From Varroa destructor (lineage: Eukaryota; Arthropoda; Arachnida; Mesostigmata; Varroidae), in contig NW_019211458.1 of NCBI RefSeq assembly GCF_002443255.2, positions 41,482,365 to 41,546,364 of the forward strand: DNA of 64,000 nucleotides. Direction: 5' to 3'. The position numbers and the translations under genes are program-made. Below, piece after piece: positions 49,544 to 61,109 of this stretch; position 1 is the first letter of the stretch; every line of letters begins with the position of its first letter. The notes beneath the pieces are model-generated. The model did not search any database. It was not told the DNA's origin and was given only the letters and a program-made list of their open reading frames with translations.

Positions 49544-51563
49544 AATCTGTCTGAAATCGGGTCTTAAAGAACCAAAGGAGCGTCAAATGTCTAAGCTGTG
49601 ACTTTATATATAAATCACTCGTAGCTTGAGATGATGGTAATTAACAAGACATTGCGACTCTTTTTTATAGGACAAGGGCAAGTCTTTCTTTTTAATCAGA
49701 CTCAAAAATAAACCTGTTAAATAAATAGCTATCAGAATCCCATCAATAACACTGAAAAGCACGAAAACCATTTTTCACCAGCATCAGACACGTACAAAAC
49801 TTGTGTCAAAGTCTGGCAAAGTCTATGAAACTTTAACAAAATAGTTTTAGATATTCTTTCACCAGGTCCCTTGAATAATACGAATACCATTTAAGTTTTA
49901 TAGAATTTAGCATCATTGTTGGTTTTGATCAATGGTATAACCATAAGTAATCTGCAATCTTCCTATATGAGGTATACTGCGTGAGAGCATTGCGGCATTA
50001 ATTCATTCCGGTTAAAGCGTGGATCAAGCTTTACTTTGTGTTGAACTTCTAGTTTTATTGTACCTGAATGCAACGAAGACTTTAAACAGTGAAAGTTCCA
50101 AAAAAAGAAGTCGATATAATCATCTACCTGTATACAAGTCAAATCGATATTCAAGAATCCGAACACAGTCAGCCCGAGTGCTTCAGTTCAGATAACAAGA
50201 TGTATGCAGCATAGTGCTGTAAAATGGAGTAAAGCATAGAAAAATCACAGATTAACATTTTCTGTTTTGTCTAGCATACATGTTTAGATGATTGCAGAAC
50301 GCAAATTTCCATTGTTACTTTATGCCCCTAAAAAATAATTATATAATATATAATAACAAAGTAATAAATAGTGCCAAAGCTCAAAGCAAAAAGTTTCCTA
50401 ACGAACCTCGATTGATATAGTAAACAAGGCATCTACCGAAGAAGCGGCATATTTGTATGTATTAATGTCTTCTGTACACATTCTTTTTTCACAGGGTAAG
50501 ATTCCATCTATAGCCTATTTGCCTTTCGGTGAAGGTCAGAGTATGTACATCGGTAACTAGTTTGCGTTGATATAAATGAAGCACGTGTTGGCATTGATAT
50601 CACTCCGCCTTCTTTCATTTTTGAATTTTACTGAACAGCACAACGAAGCCCCGATCGAAATTACGTGATCCTTCTATTCCCCAATAGAACACGTATTTAT
50701 TTGAAGGGAGCTGACCAGCTACCGCTAGTGATAATCTGACGGTGCTCTGCAGCATAGTTTGAGCGAATTACTGTGATTTGTTATAAGGCAATAGGCACGA
50801 TTAAACACAACCTTGCTGAATAATTGAATAATGAAGATAAAGGCTTATATTGTTTTTTGCAATTATAAATATAATGATGCTTATAAAAGGCATTTTTTCT
50901 TAGTTGTCTGCTATTTATATTTCTTACCTATATTTGTTCTATGTAATAATTACCTAATAGTAAACGTCAAAGAAATGCACATTGATATGTGTATATATAA
51001 AGGTTACCACGTAATCTTGAGTAGTAAATTGGTACACTAAGTACGGAAACGTTTCCAAGGCACAGGGCAGTGGAACTTAATCTAATTCGTCATTATAGTC
51101 GAGAAATATAACGAGACGAAGTTATCTACTATAGTGGGCATGAAAAAGTTAGCAAAGTTTCTATTTGAACGACTAACTTTCTACTGTAAGTTAGCCATAG
51201 AATAATCAAAATCCTTGCTATTGAAAGGTGTGCCTTTTAGATGCATTTCATGTGTCCTCAACTTATTCGGAACTTTCAAGTTTAAGTGACTTATTATAGC
51301 TGTGTCTGCCACCTTGCCGAAACGCTCTCAGGGTACACAGTCACATAAACAGGTCTTTCTGTTCTTTCAAATCATACTCTTAAGCTAAACAAACCAAGAT
51401 TCAGACATTGAAGAACAAGGTAATCTACAATTGTATTGATATCACAACTACAAATCCTCCATTCAATTGCTACAAATAGTGCACATGCAATACGATATAA
51501 AAAGTATATGTTTTATTTCAATCAGCAAACATATAATTTTCTCTAGCAAATTTATTACATCTA

Positions 51564-51566
<3 letters not shown>

Positions 51567-51606
<40 letters not shown>
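51567..51606. repeat. (AT)n microsatellite
   Basis: About 20 AT units. It lies beyond the stop of the 77-residue minus-strand ORF, close to an AATAAA. Confidence 0.95.
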
Positions 51607-51609
<3 letters not shown>

Positions 51610-51752
51610 TATATCGTCATCGTAAAGTTTGAATATGTACAGAAATGCAACGGTAAACAAAAGATTATACTCGTCCTATGAAAAACGTTATTTACAGAGA
51701 GCATATTAGAATCACTACCCGTAGCGATTCCCACTTCATTAGAACTACACGA

Positions 51753-51758
51753 TTTATT
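51753..51758 (-). promoter_or_regulatory. Candidate polyadenylation signal AATAAA
   Basis: It lies 30 bases after the stop of the 77-residue ORF on the same strand. A second AATAAA follows at 51556-51551. Confidence 0.4.
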
Positions 51759-51787
51759 TGTCACGTCGCATTTGACTTCGGCAAATG

Positions 51788-52021
51788 TCACCACTGGATA
51801 AATGCCACGGGGCATGCAAGGGGCCGCTCATCTGATATGAGTTCTAGGTAAACTTTTTGAACGCGAAAATCTCTATTTAACTCAGCAAGCAGTGGGGCTT
51901 TAACCTGCTTGTGGAGTTCACAGTTTTTTTCGAACTTATCTCGCAGAGCGACACAAGAATGATATACCTGTTCGTACAACATGGTCCTTTCCTCTGTCTC
52001 CTTGTAAATGTCATTCTTCAT
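51788..52021 (-). CDS. Small charged helical protein, 77 residues
   Basis: The start codon is at 52021-52019, 46 bases downstream of the membrane-protein stop and in a different frame. The protein is rich in Glu, Lys, Leu and Arg and looks helical over residues 1-65 (segments such as YKETEERTMLYEQVYHS and KNCELHKQVKAPLLAELN). It ends SDERPLACPVAFIQW. No membrane segment is present and no family was recognised. An AATAAA lies 30 bases after the stop (51758-51753), which fits a transcript end here. It could be the second ORF of a two-ORF message, or a separate gene with a very short leader. It could also be the last exon of a longer one. Confidence 0.45.
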   Translation of the reverse strand: MKNDIYKETEERTMLYEQVYHSCVALRDKFEKNCELHKQVKAPLLAELNRDFRVQKVYLELISDERPLACPVAFIQW

Positions 52022-52067
52022 GGCAAGTTAAAACATCTATTATTTCTAAGCCTACATATGAGTGTTC

Positions 52068-52314
52068 CTAACACGCACTAGCCCTGACATAAAGCGAAAA
52101 CGCTGTCACCATAAGCATTATCATAGAGAATGTCCAATATGTGCTCAAGACAGCGCTGAACGAGTCGTTCTTGTAGCGTCCCTCGAGTCGTTTGCGGTAG
52201 TTGTTGCTTTTAGCAAATTTCGACTTTTTTGTGGATTTTGGTGGAGCCTTCTTCATGGGCCCAAAAGAAATCGGCTTCTTGGTTGTAGATGTCGACGATG
52301 TCATCGTTTCGTTT
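52068..52314 (-). CDS. Small tail-anchored-type membrane protein, 78 residues
   Basis: A splice acceptor (GGATACTGTTTCAG) opens an exon at 52314. The start codon at 52304-52302 follows after 10 bases, so the upstream intron lies in the 5' UTR. The coding part is 52304-52068. The N-terminal 45 residues are rich in Ser, Thr, Lys and Pro (for example TKKSKFAKSNNYRKR). A single hydrophobic segment follows near the C-terminus (about residues 52-73, containing YWTFSMIMLMVTAFSLYV), with only a few residues after it. This is the layout of a small type II or tail-anchored protein with a basic cytosolic head. I do not recognise the family. Base composition is clearly richer in G and C than the surroundings. 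The ORF at 52021-51788 starts 46 bases after its stop on the same strand, in another frame. Confidence 0.55.
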
Positions 52315-52516
52315 CTGAAACAGTATCCGCCAAAAACATGATAACAAAAGAACAAAATATTGGGTACTGTAGTATCGCTCACAAATTTGTCTTTGTGGGA
52401 GCCGAATTCATGGTACTGAAATTATGATGCAATCATCATACGATATATTAATACATAAGTGGTCGTCACTGATGATCAAGTAAATGATTTATTTATATAT
52501 TCATATATACTTATAG

Positions 52517-52570
52517 ATCGATATGATATCAGTCTCAAATGTCCTCGTCACTGGTACCATTACATACTGA
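52517..52570 (+). CDS. Candidate internal exon, 54 bases
   Basis: The acceptor lies in an AT/pyrimidine-rich tract ending ACTTATAG and the donor is GTGAGT. The open frame reads RYDISLKCPRHWYHYIL with two leading bases and one trailing. It is short, so chance cannot be excluded. Confidence 0.25.
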   Translation: MDMISVSNVLVTGTITY

Positions 52571-52799
52571 GTGAGTCAATTATAGTTGGTAAAAATATTT
52601 TAAAATTACCACATCAAATAGAAAATGGAGAGAAAAGTTCTAAATGGATCGTTTTCAAACAAGCCGGATATTTTATTATTCGAAACATAGACGAATCGTG
52701 CTCACCTAACTGCTCGTCAAATGCACTCTCTCTACCCTTCCAGAAAAGAGGTTGACGATTATCAACAGTGACTATAAATCTATTTTCTGATATACCAGT

Positions 52800-54170
52800 G
52801 TTGTCGTACGCCTGGCAACAACAACCTAATCCAGCTGCATGTTAGCTATGAAATCCGAAGGCAACTTTCCGCTGAAGTGGAAAACACAAGTTGATCTCTT
52901 GCTTCATATATATTATATAGTATTGTGTTTACCTCTTATTCGCAAACAAATCGACTGAAGTACCTCTCAGCTATACTTTATCCCTATGTGACGAACGTAC
53001 AGAAATGGTCCGTTGTAAATACGCATAGCCTTGTTATATTGGATTAACTGCAGTCGAATCAGTGAACACTGCCTAATTGCATTTTGTTTTCCCGCTATCG
53101 AGCTGTATATATCTCAAATACCATATGAATGCTTGTGTATCACGAAGCAATGGGGTAGTAGTAAAGTGAAGACCCCCTGCAATACACGTAACTGTTGCGT
53201 AAACTATGGCCGAGCTGCAGTCGCGGGATGAAGCCGTGGCTCCGTCGATCAAGGCCATTATGGATCAGTCGATTTCACATAGGGAAAGGCTGAATGTCTG
53301 TTGCCAATCTTAAGTGATATCATCGCATGGGTAACATATTGTAGCTAACTGGTGGAGCTCCGTTACATAATAACCGGCCAAGCTTTGTGCTTATACATAT
53401 GGATACTTTTGACACCAAAAACGAAAAAATTATCGACTAATTACGATAAGGATTCTTTTTTCATAGACTATAATACCGTATAGTGAGCACGTTGAGAGTT
53501 GTATCAAGGTTCAGCTCTACAGAAATGTCACATCTAGAGCTAAAGTGAACATACGACATTTTTTGTTTAGCATAACAGGCTGTGGATAGTAAACTATTTT
53601 TTACCAATATTTAGAAATATAAGATTGTACTATATGAACCTTACCAGTAAAGAGATTATTTGAATAAATGAAGTAGCCGTCTGCATCTCTCGTCAAATTA
53701 GAACATAGGGCTATATGATTATTCTGAATATATGGCACGGAAAACTCCATCGAAGGACTGGGCCGATTTAACTGACCTGATCACAAACATCTTTTATATA
53801 ATGCTGATGTCAACATACAGTGCTAAATATTTTGAATAAAAAATGCACGTTTGATGATTTAACTGTTTAGCTTGAGTTAGAAGTTGTCAGTTAGTTGCTA
53901 TAATTTATAGAAAGTGGTTCTTAACATAACGCCTCGGTGGTTTACAAAAATGCGCAATTCTATGTAAATTAGTAAAGTGCATAAACTCTGCAAGATCGTC
54001 CGTTTTCATATAGGTCGCAACGAAAGCCGCATTTTTTTTAAACGTATACCGAACTAAATCGTAAAAAACATTAAAATAAAAGCATTAGCTGTCTCTAATT
54101 TAAAACGAAGCATGTACCTCTCACTCTTATGAACATTCGATTACATAAAGCTGTTACCCGCGGTAGCAGA
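52800..54170. other. No confident gene
   Basis: Only short overlapping frames on both strands at 53031-53258; nothing else was seen before the mariner relic. Confidence 0.4.
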
Positions 54171-54174
54171 CGAA

Positions 54175-55250
54175 ATGTGGCCGCTAAACATGCCAGTGTT
54201 TTATGAAGTGGAGAATGAAAACCAGTCGACTCGAAACGAAATGAATTCAAAAAGAAAAACATCTTTTAGTCTCGCGTTTTTATTACCTAAAAGCCATAGT
54301 GCTGCGCAAATTCATCAAAGATTGGTGAATGCTTTAAGCAAAGAGGCCCTAGGCGAAAGCACAATACGCGATGGCAAAAACGCTTCAAGAACGGAAATTA
54401 AAGTATTGAAGGCAAACGAGTAGATGACCAGATGTCGAAATTCAAAAAAATGAAAACAGGAACGCTTTGCCACAATCGAGGAAGCTTTTTATAAAATCAC
54501 AGCTTTAACTGCTAGAGCTCTATCGGTCAGAATTGGTATTCCATACATGGCATGTTACAGAATTGCAACACAAATGCTGAAAGAGTAGAAATGGGTTCCC
54601 CGTGAATTAACTTGAACCCAGTTAAAAATGTTCATGGCCTATTCGACGTACAATTGGCGGAATCTTAATTAAGAACACGGTCGCCGCAGACGAGGCATGC
54701 TTCAGTTTTTACCGCCAGTTGGACGGGGTCCAAGCGAGAAAATAGCGTTGCCCTGGAGAAAAATTTAGTTCGGTGGCAGTATCGGGTTGGTAGTCTCAGG
54801 CAAAACTGTGATGGCGGTGCTTGCAATGGATGTCAGGGATATCTGCCATTATGAGCTACTCACCGACAATGAGACAATAAGTGCTGCGTCCTATCTTGAT
54901 TTTTTTTAAAGGACCCATGGACTCTTGGCACGGCAATCAAAAGCACGCGGTCTGGTTATTCAATGATAACGCAAAGCAACATCGCCATGTGTCAGTCATT
55001 TCCTGGACAAAGCAAATAATTGCCCGACGTTGGCCGCAATCTCTTTATTATCTCGATTTCGGTGCGTGCGATTATGGGATTTTTATGTCCCGAAAAATTA
55101 TTTAATCTGAAACCATTTCCTACTGTTGACTTACTTCGAAAAACCCTAAGTAGATGGATTATATACTGAAACGCGAACGGTAGATACATGATTGGTCAGA
55201 GCACCGGAAGAAGTGTGTAAAGAAACTGTATAAAGGAGAGTATCTCTAAC
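54175..55250 (+). mobile_element. Decayed mariner transposon, nearly full transposase span
   Basis: The N-terminal helix-turn-helix region is recognisable: FLLPKSHSAAQIHQRLVNAL, then ALGESTIRDG. It ends at TAG 54421-54423. The WVPREL linker follows near 54595. Then come the ADEACFSFYRQLDGVQARK block (first Asp 54689), AMDVRDICHYELLTDNE, the FNDNAKQH block (second Asp 54965) and the ACDYGIF block (third Asp 55070). The C-terminal end is WSEHRKKCVKKLYKGEYL. Between the second and third Asp there are 34 residues, the mariner DD34D signature. Several stops and frameshifts show it is dead. I could not identify terminal inverted repeats. Confidence 0.8.
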
Positions 55251-56104
55251 GCGTGTTAGAAGGTTATCATTCCAGTCTAACTGGGTTCAAAGACATTCAG
55301 CCTTAAAGTCCACCAGAAGTACCTGTAGCAGCTTAATATTTTATACTAAACAATTATTTGAAAATATCGATTTCCCCTAGTAGAGATGTAGAATCATAAA
55401 GTGATTTTCTATATAGATTTTACAATCGATTTGAAAACCTTATGAAGAAGCTTTTTCGACTAAAGCGCAATGAGTTTCCTCTACGTCAAAAGGCGGTATT
55501 CATACGTCTACACAGATACTGTAACGTCGAAAATGATCTTGACGCGTCATTAGATCGCGAAAATTAAAATTACCAGAAGCTAAGAATATGACTGTTGCGT
55601 ACGTTCTGATAAAAGCTCAATTCAAACCATGAGATACGCTTACTTTTTGAGTTTTCAGGATAATTAATATATTGGTTTTTTAGTTAGCCATAATCACCGC
55701 GGCAAAAGGATAAGGCCTTTAGCGATTAGCCAAAAAGCAAAGCGAAACAAGGCAGACAGCTAATTTTCAAGTTGGAACTTCAAAAACTGGTTATTCACAA
55801 CCAAGATATGTGACGTACACACTTGACCTTTGTCGTATCTGAATTTAAAGACAGTATAGGGTTAATTGCGGTAAGTCTAGTAAAATCGTGATTTTCGTAA
55901 CTTAGATACATTTACATGAAACTTATGAAGTGAAAAAAAACATCTTCAATGGCGGCAAATTTGCATCATGTTCGTACTTTCGTATAAGGTAGGGTCTCCA
56001 TAGTTCACACTTGTCCCTCTTCGGTCCATCAGCCGCGATGGATATATTTTCGGGCGCTAGGTTCACGTACTTCTGATTAGCCGCTGAATACCGAGGCCAC
56101 TCAC

Positions 56105-56130
56105 CAGTCGAGTCAGGGATCGTCGGTTTG
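56105..56130 (-). CDS. Candidate micro-exon, 26 bases
   Basis: It has a very good acceptor (CGTTATTTTCTGTAATG then TTTCAG) and donor (ACTG/GTGAGT). Two frames are open (KPTIPDST or NRRSLTRL). Both splice sites are strong, but the segment is too short for a coding argument. Confidence 0.25.
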
Positions 56131-56821
56131 CTGAAACATTACAGAAAATAACGAAACACCGAATCAATCACGACTTCAACACCGGTATTAATATCTATAG
56201 AAGTAATGCGTCTGTAAGATGCTATAATCATTTAAACTATTTACTTCGATTTCTGGAATACAAGCAAATGGTAAAATCGCACTGTGATCAAATTGGCCAT
56301 AATCTATGGATAATCAACTTTGTAAAGTAGAAGAAAAAGTAAAGTAGCTTTCGATAAATCACGCAGCTTTACCGAGTTTGCTCGATGAAAAAAATCAGAC
56401 ATTCGCCACACGCCAATCAAAAATAATCTATCATCTCAGCAACAAAATTAAACATCACATATGTGCTGTGTTATTTTTATTATTTAGTCTCTTCAATTAA
56501 AATTGAAGAACATGGTCACCGATTTATTTTCCCAGATGAAATTAGAGGACATGACCGCAAAGCCGTTAACACCTTTTAAGGGCATTTGGTTATTTTTTCA
56601 TGAACGATGAATAGTTGACAGCTTGACAATTCAAAAAAAATATAACTAGACAAAAAAAAATAAAGCGTTCTAAAAAATATAACTCCGACACCTCCCAAGC
56701 GTAAAACGAAAAAGGACAAAACGATACTATTGAAGAAAGAATATGCAGTTTAAGCAAAATATCCCCACACAGCGGGGCGTGAACGACAGAAATTCGGAAG
56801 AATTTGCCGTGATTTTTAGTG

Positions 56822-57031
56822 TCAGTCGGTACATTCCAATAATGTCCCCATGATTCTCGCTAAAACGTGTACCTTCAGTCTAATACAATCAATTAAACAA
56901 TGATAACCATCGGATCCATCTGCTTTTATATTCGTAGTTCTACTAGCTACTGTGATAACCTCTGTACGTGATGTAATAATACATTTGCAAGATTTATAGT
57001 GTACAATAGGGCGCCAATTCGAAGGTTCCAA
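56822..57031 (-). CDS. Candidate terminal exon, 69 residues
   Basis: An acceptor AATTTAACATCTAG lies exactly at the start of an open frame that ends at 56822. It includes LEPSNWRPIVHYKSCKCII, then TSRTEVITVASRTTN and GSDGYHCLIDCIRLKVHVLA. A weak donor (GAG/GTTATC) could shorten it. No family was recognised. Confidence 0.25.
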   Translation of the reverse strand: MEPSNWRPIVHYKSCKCIITSRTEVITVASRTTNIKADGSDGYHCLIDCIRLKVHVLARIMGTLLECTD

Positions 57032-57160
57032 CTAGATGTTAAATTCGGCATTGTCGCTAATCATTGCTTCAAGCGGCCGACTTCCCGAACGATATTGTGG
57101 AATGAAGTGTGTCTACGCCCGGTTTCGAACCTAAACTTCTTCACGCGTGTCTGACTTTAG

Positions 57161-57393
57161 TAGACAAAAACGTTGCCGTTTTACCATGATGGGAACATTT
57201 GGAACTAATGAAGCTTGCCCTGTTTCCCGGCCAATACCCTTTCATGATAACAGTTGTCATCTTCAAGCCTTTGGCCCTCACAGCAGATCCTTAAGATTAT
57301 CTCCTGATACTCGATTACTAGGTAGTCACACGCTTGCAGACATATATGTTATAGCAGATCGATTGCTAGCAAATGGACCAAGTTTCAACGACT
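57161..57393 (+). CDS. Candidate internal exon, 233 bases
   Basis: The acceptor is GTCTGACTTTAG and the donor is GTAAGT (57394-57399). Of the three frames, only the one with a single leading base stays open. It contains MMGTFGTNEACPVSRP, then LRLSPDTRLLGSHTLADI and YVIADRLLANGPSFND. The exon is richer in G and C than its surroundings. The leading phase would follow directly from the 46774 exon, though other exons may lie between. No family was recognised. Confidence 0.4.
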
Positions 57394-59094
57394 GTAAGTT
57401 ACTGTTAATTTTTTTTCACCGACTCAGTCAACCCACTCGCTTGTAGTCCATTTGTCTTACTTCATCTGTCTGATACTACATTTCTATCACCTGCTTGCCG
57501 TTGAAACCCCCTCTAGACAACAGAACTAATGAAAATCTACCCTTATAATACGCTTCGGTGAAGCAGTGCACTGCTATCATCGATAAAGCCCAGCCGCGCG
57601 CCGAGGTCACTATACAAGTTTTGCACGCGTAGACGCGAGTGTTTATATATATATCTATCTAAATAATCTTGTAACTTCGATTGTAAGGCAATACTAGCTG
57701 TGAGGTACTAGAAAGCGATTATTCGAGATCACAAAATCTAAAAATGAACTACAAACTCACGTGCTTATAAATCTTAGCGTCCGATCGATTTTAGCAAAGA
57801 AATTAAAAGTAGATAGAGAAAGCATATGTATCTGTCTGCGGCTAGTGTAAGGTAAGAAAACAAGGGAGTGTCGCAGATTGTTCCATTCTAAATTACGATT
57901 GATACAAATAGTAACTCAAAATGAACGAGGCGAAGACCGCAATCAAGAACAAATAACCCTCTAGACTGACTAGATATACACTAATTCAAAAGGGTCGTTT
58001 AATAATACAAGCCTTTGAAAATAGCGGATATAATAGCGACGTTCGGCACCGCTACGCGGCGCCCGTAAATAACTAATAGACAGTCTAATTCACTAAATGT
58101 ATGGTTATCGATCACACTTAATACCTGAGAGTATTTTTGTCTTATTATTTGATTAGAAATTATCTTGCTTTATTGCTACACATGTTAGGTATATTGGGAA
58201 ATTCGAAGGAGAGATTATATTTGGACGCACGACAACTGTTTCGCGTCCGCAGAAGATTTTATTTCCATTAGTCAATTAAATAAATTATAAAGCAACCACT
58301 TGGAAGAATCAAACATTGAAATATAACTAAACAGTGATAAACGACAACTAATAAAGTCTCTAGAGCCTTCTAAGACTCACTTAAGCTTGTAACCTTTCGC
58401 CGAAATATTAAAATTGAAATTAGCATTTGTTGAATGTATAGTCTTCATACGTTTTTCAAAACTCAAAGGCATTTTATCCTATTTTAGCTATCTGCAATTG
58501 GTATCACGGCGCAGTATGATATTCTATACTAAGCTACATCGAGTTACTCAACAATACCAGTCTTCTTTGGTCTGGTGATGACTTCCGCTAAAGAAATTAA
58601 TAATATTCTCTATGAAAAATTACAAGATATATGTGAACAGTAAAACAATCCTGAATGGATTAAGTTAGCCAGGGTAGTAAAGCTTTTGACATAACATTTC
58701 TAGTTTCAGTCATCAGCAAATATATACATCTGGCTTGACCAAGTGGATACATCAACGTATAAACAGCTTTTGAATACGAGGCTTTATTTGCTTTCGTAGA
58801 TACGGTAGACAGCCACTGCTCATTGAACTTATTTAAACAAACTACCAAACAATATATTTTTGCTTACAATTAATTATCTCACCTACAGTTTAATCTGTCG
58901 AAAATTATGTAGTCCTTTTTTTGCATAGAAATAACAACACTGATTCTAATTTAGCGAGTTATTAGTCTCTATTTGGGAGCTGTTGTACCATTTTTTTTTT
59001 ACCGACCTAACGAAATAAATGGATCCGTAACAGGTTTATCTCATGCGGCCTGCTGTTCATGGAAAATTCCGCTCTCTAATAACTATCGTTTCAG

Positions 59095-59224
59095 GGGGTT
59101 GATAAAATGTTTCAAGGGTCATGAAAAGGAAACAGTCGACAGATGTGAGCTTTACCAGCGTCCTATCACCGAACAGGAAACAAAGAAGTCACGACAGCTC
59201 TCAAAAGACGTTATCTCGTTTTAA
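59095..59224 (+). CDS. Candidate terminal exon, 42 residues and stop
   Basis: The acceptor is TCTAATAACTATCGTTTCAG. The open frame reads GLIKCFKGHEKETVDR, CELYQRPITEQETKK, SRQLSKDVISF and then TAA. It is charged and hydrophilic. It starts with one leading base, so it can follow an exon ending in phase 2, such as 46774-46902. No consensus AATAAA follows closely; an ATTAAA is about 110 bases after the stop. Confidence 0.35.
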
Positions 59225-60352
59225 GTGTGCAGTTGTGAATCTGTCTTAGACTGAGAGCGAGGTGAACTTTAGTATTGATCTTATATTAGTTGACTACAGA
59301 TGGGATTCTCCATCAAATCCTGCAAATAGATTAAAATGTTTGAGGAACTTAAGTTCCGTTTCGTACGACTCAATAGCGTTCTAATGCGTCCTGCGCCACT
59401 GAATCGCTAACGTTATTAAATATTTTAGATCTATAAGGTAAATCTACTACATATCAAATTTTGCATGATAGGCGCAATTGATTACGACAACGATAGATGA
59501 AAAACGTTATTTAATTACAACACGTAAAACGCATTTTTGCCTGTCCCTACCCTGAAAGACGTGCTACTGCGATGACGGCTGATGTCAAACGAAATATGCC
59601 GGCCCAAAACGTATCGCCCCTTCAGCCGAAAGATTTGCCACTGTATTTCAAAGCAAAGTATAGCTAGCTTTACGTCGATTGACTTAATCGACCTAATTCA
59701 CCTGTACTTTGAGCAAATCTGTAAACATGTGTCAAAACGCTATATTTGTTTTTTTTTTCTGTTTATTTCGATTGAGTTTCGAAAAATATACGAAAAAAGT
59801 ACCTTACCGCAAGCCTAACAGATCAACCGAAAAGTGATGTGACGGAACAGTATTCTACGACAACGTTTTACGGCATTATTGCATCCGCTGCGTGATTCCT
59901 TCATTAGCCTTTCACGTTTGTTGACCTATATAAAATTGCTATTTAGGCGCATGCTATATGATCTTTGTATACTTCGTATTTATTACATTTACTGTTATGG
60001 TGTGGCAGCTTCTTCGTTTCGTACCAATAGTATGCTTTCCGTCACCTAGGACTTTCACTGAATGATCGACCATAACCAGCTTAATTACCAAATATAAAGC
60101 GTATTACGTGTAGCATACGCGATACTTTTGCATGTATGGTAAAATAAGCATGAGTATTATAAAAATTATACAGTACATAAATTACAACCTGTATTTCCTT
60201 TAGATTCGACGTCGGGGTCGAAATCTTTAGATCAGTTACGGACCTGCTGCAAAGGCTGCACGTAATTTTTAGCTGGCCGAATAAATATCATACCTGTTTT
60301 TCTGTAACTTAAATATTTTCTTTTTCCATTTCATACTGCTTACTCTTGAAAA

Positions 60353-60643
60353 ATGAATGAGAGTGACAAAACATCTTTTTTTAGCTTTCTTGCGTCGACA
60401 CGCAAGAAACATAAACGTTGGGTAACCAAATTTTGCGTTGCTTTCTTGGTTTATGTTTTCTGTAAAAATGTACATGAGCTGTATACTGTTGAAATTTTTA
60501 TATCAAATGAATCTTTAGATACAATTTCGAATCACCATCTACCAATTCTTCATGACCACGTTGTTGAGGGAGCTGCAACAGAATTTAAATTTTTGCAAAC
60601 GCGCCAGATGCTCACCAAAATGATATTTGTGAAAAAAAAGTAA
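60353..60643 (+). CDS. Candidate membrane-type ORF, 96 residues, with an internal hairpin
   Basis: ATG at 60353 opens MNESDKTSFFSFLASTRKKH, then a hydrophobic stretch (KFCVAFLVYVFCKNVHEL) as in a type II signal anchor, then a hydrophilic part ending KMIFVKKK. A perfect hairpin lies inside at 60385-60408. No family was recognised; the ORF may be chance. Confidence 0.2.
   Translation: MNESDKTSFFSFLASTRKKHKRWVTKFCVAFLVYVFCKNVHELYTVEIFISNESLDTISNHHLPILHDHVVEGAATEFKFLQTRQMLTKMIFVKKK
60385..60408. repeat. Perfect hairpin, 10-base arms
   Basis: TTTCTTGCGT and ACGCAAGAAA flank the loop CGAC. Just downstream, GAAACATAAAC is partly mirrored by GTTTATGTTTTC, so a larger fold is possible. Confidence 0.6.
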
Positions 60644-60861
60644 ACGAAATTAACGCACACTGCGCATGGACCTTAAGTAGGAATATCCGAAAAGAATTAT
60701 TCCTGTCAAAAAATCGTATTCGGAATTATACGTATATGTTTTTGACTGATGATCAATAGAATCTTTAAAGAACATTATTTTGTATTTCACATTATTTGAG
60801 CTCGTATGAGAGGAGGTGGTAATAAGTAGCAAACTAAGGCTGGCAACTTGTGAAGTTTCAG

Positions 60862-61101
60862 GCTACAAGTTTGCCTAGTAACCTTTGTGGAACAACCTGT
60901 AATTGCCATTTGTTCTCGACAGAAAAACTTGATCAATTAACTGCAACAGCGAACCATTTGTACTTCGTTACTGTGCGTGCCTATAATACGACGCAATTGC
61001 CAACTTACATTACGAAGTCAATGACAGTATATTTATTCGACGGTGCTACATATCGAATCCAAATAGAAGTAGGAAACAATTATGGCAAGAAAACTAAATA
61101 A
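60862..61101 (+). CDS. Candidate terminal exon, 79 residues
   Basis: It follows CTTGTGAAGTTTCAG and runs in phase 0 to TAA at 61099-61101. It has an N-terminal Cys cluster (SNLCGTTCNCHLF). A beta-strand-like stretch follows (LYFVTVRAYNTTQLPTY, then TVYLFDGATYRIQIEV), loosely like an Ig or fibronectin-III strand pattern. This resemblance is only visual. Confidence 0.3.
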   Translation, partial: ATSLPSNLCGTTCNCHLFSTEKLDQLTATANHLYFVTVRAYNTTQLPTYITKSMTVYLFDGATYRIQIEVGNNYGKKTK

Positions 61102-61109
61102 TCTGGTTA

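Larger units (their letters stand above)
48100..51500. other. No confident gene
   Basis: AT-rich. The open frame 49272-49601 (plus) has a protein-like end (PTETLLEICLKSGLKEPKER) but no splice or start support. Confidence 0.35.
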
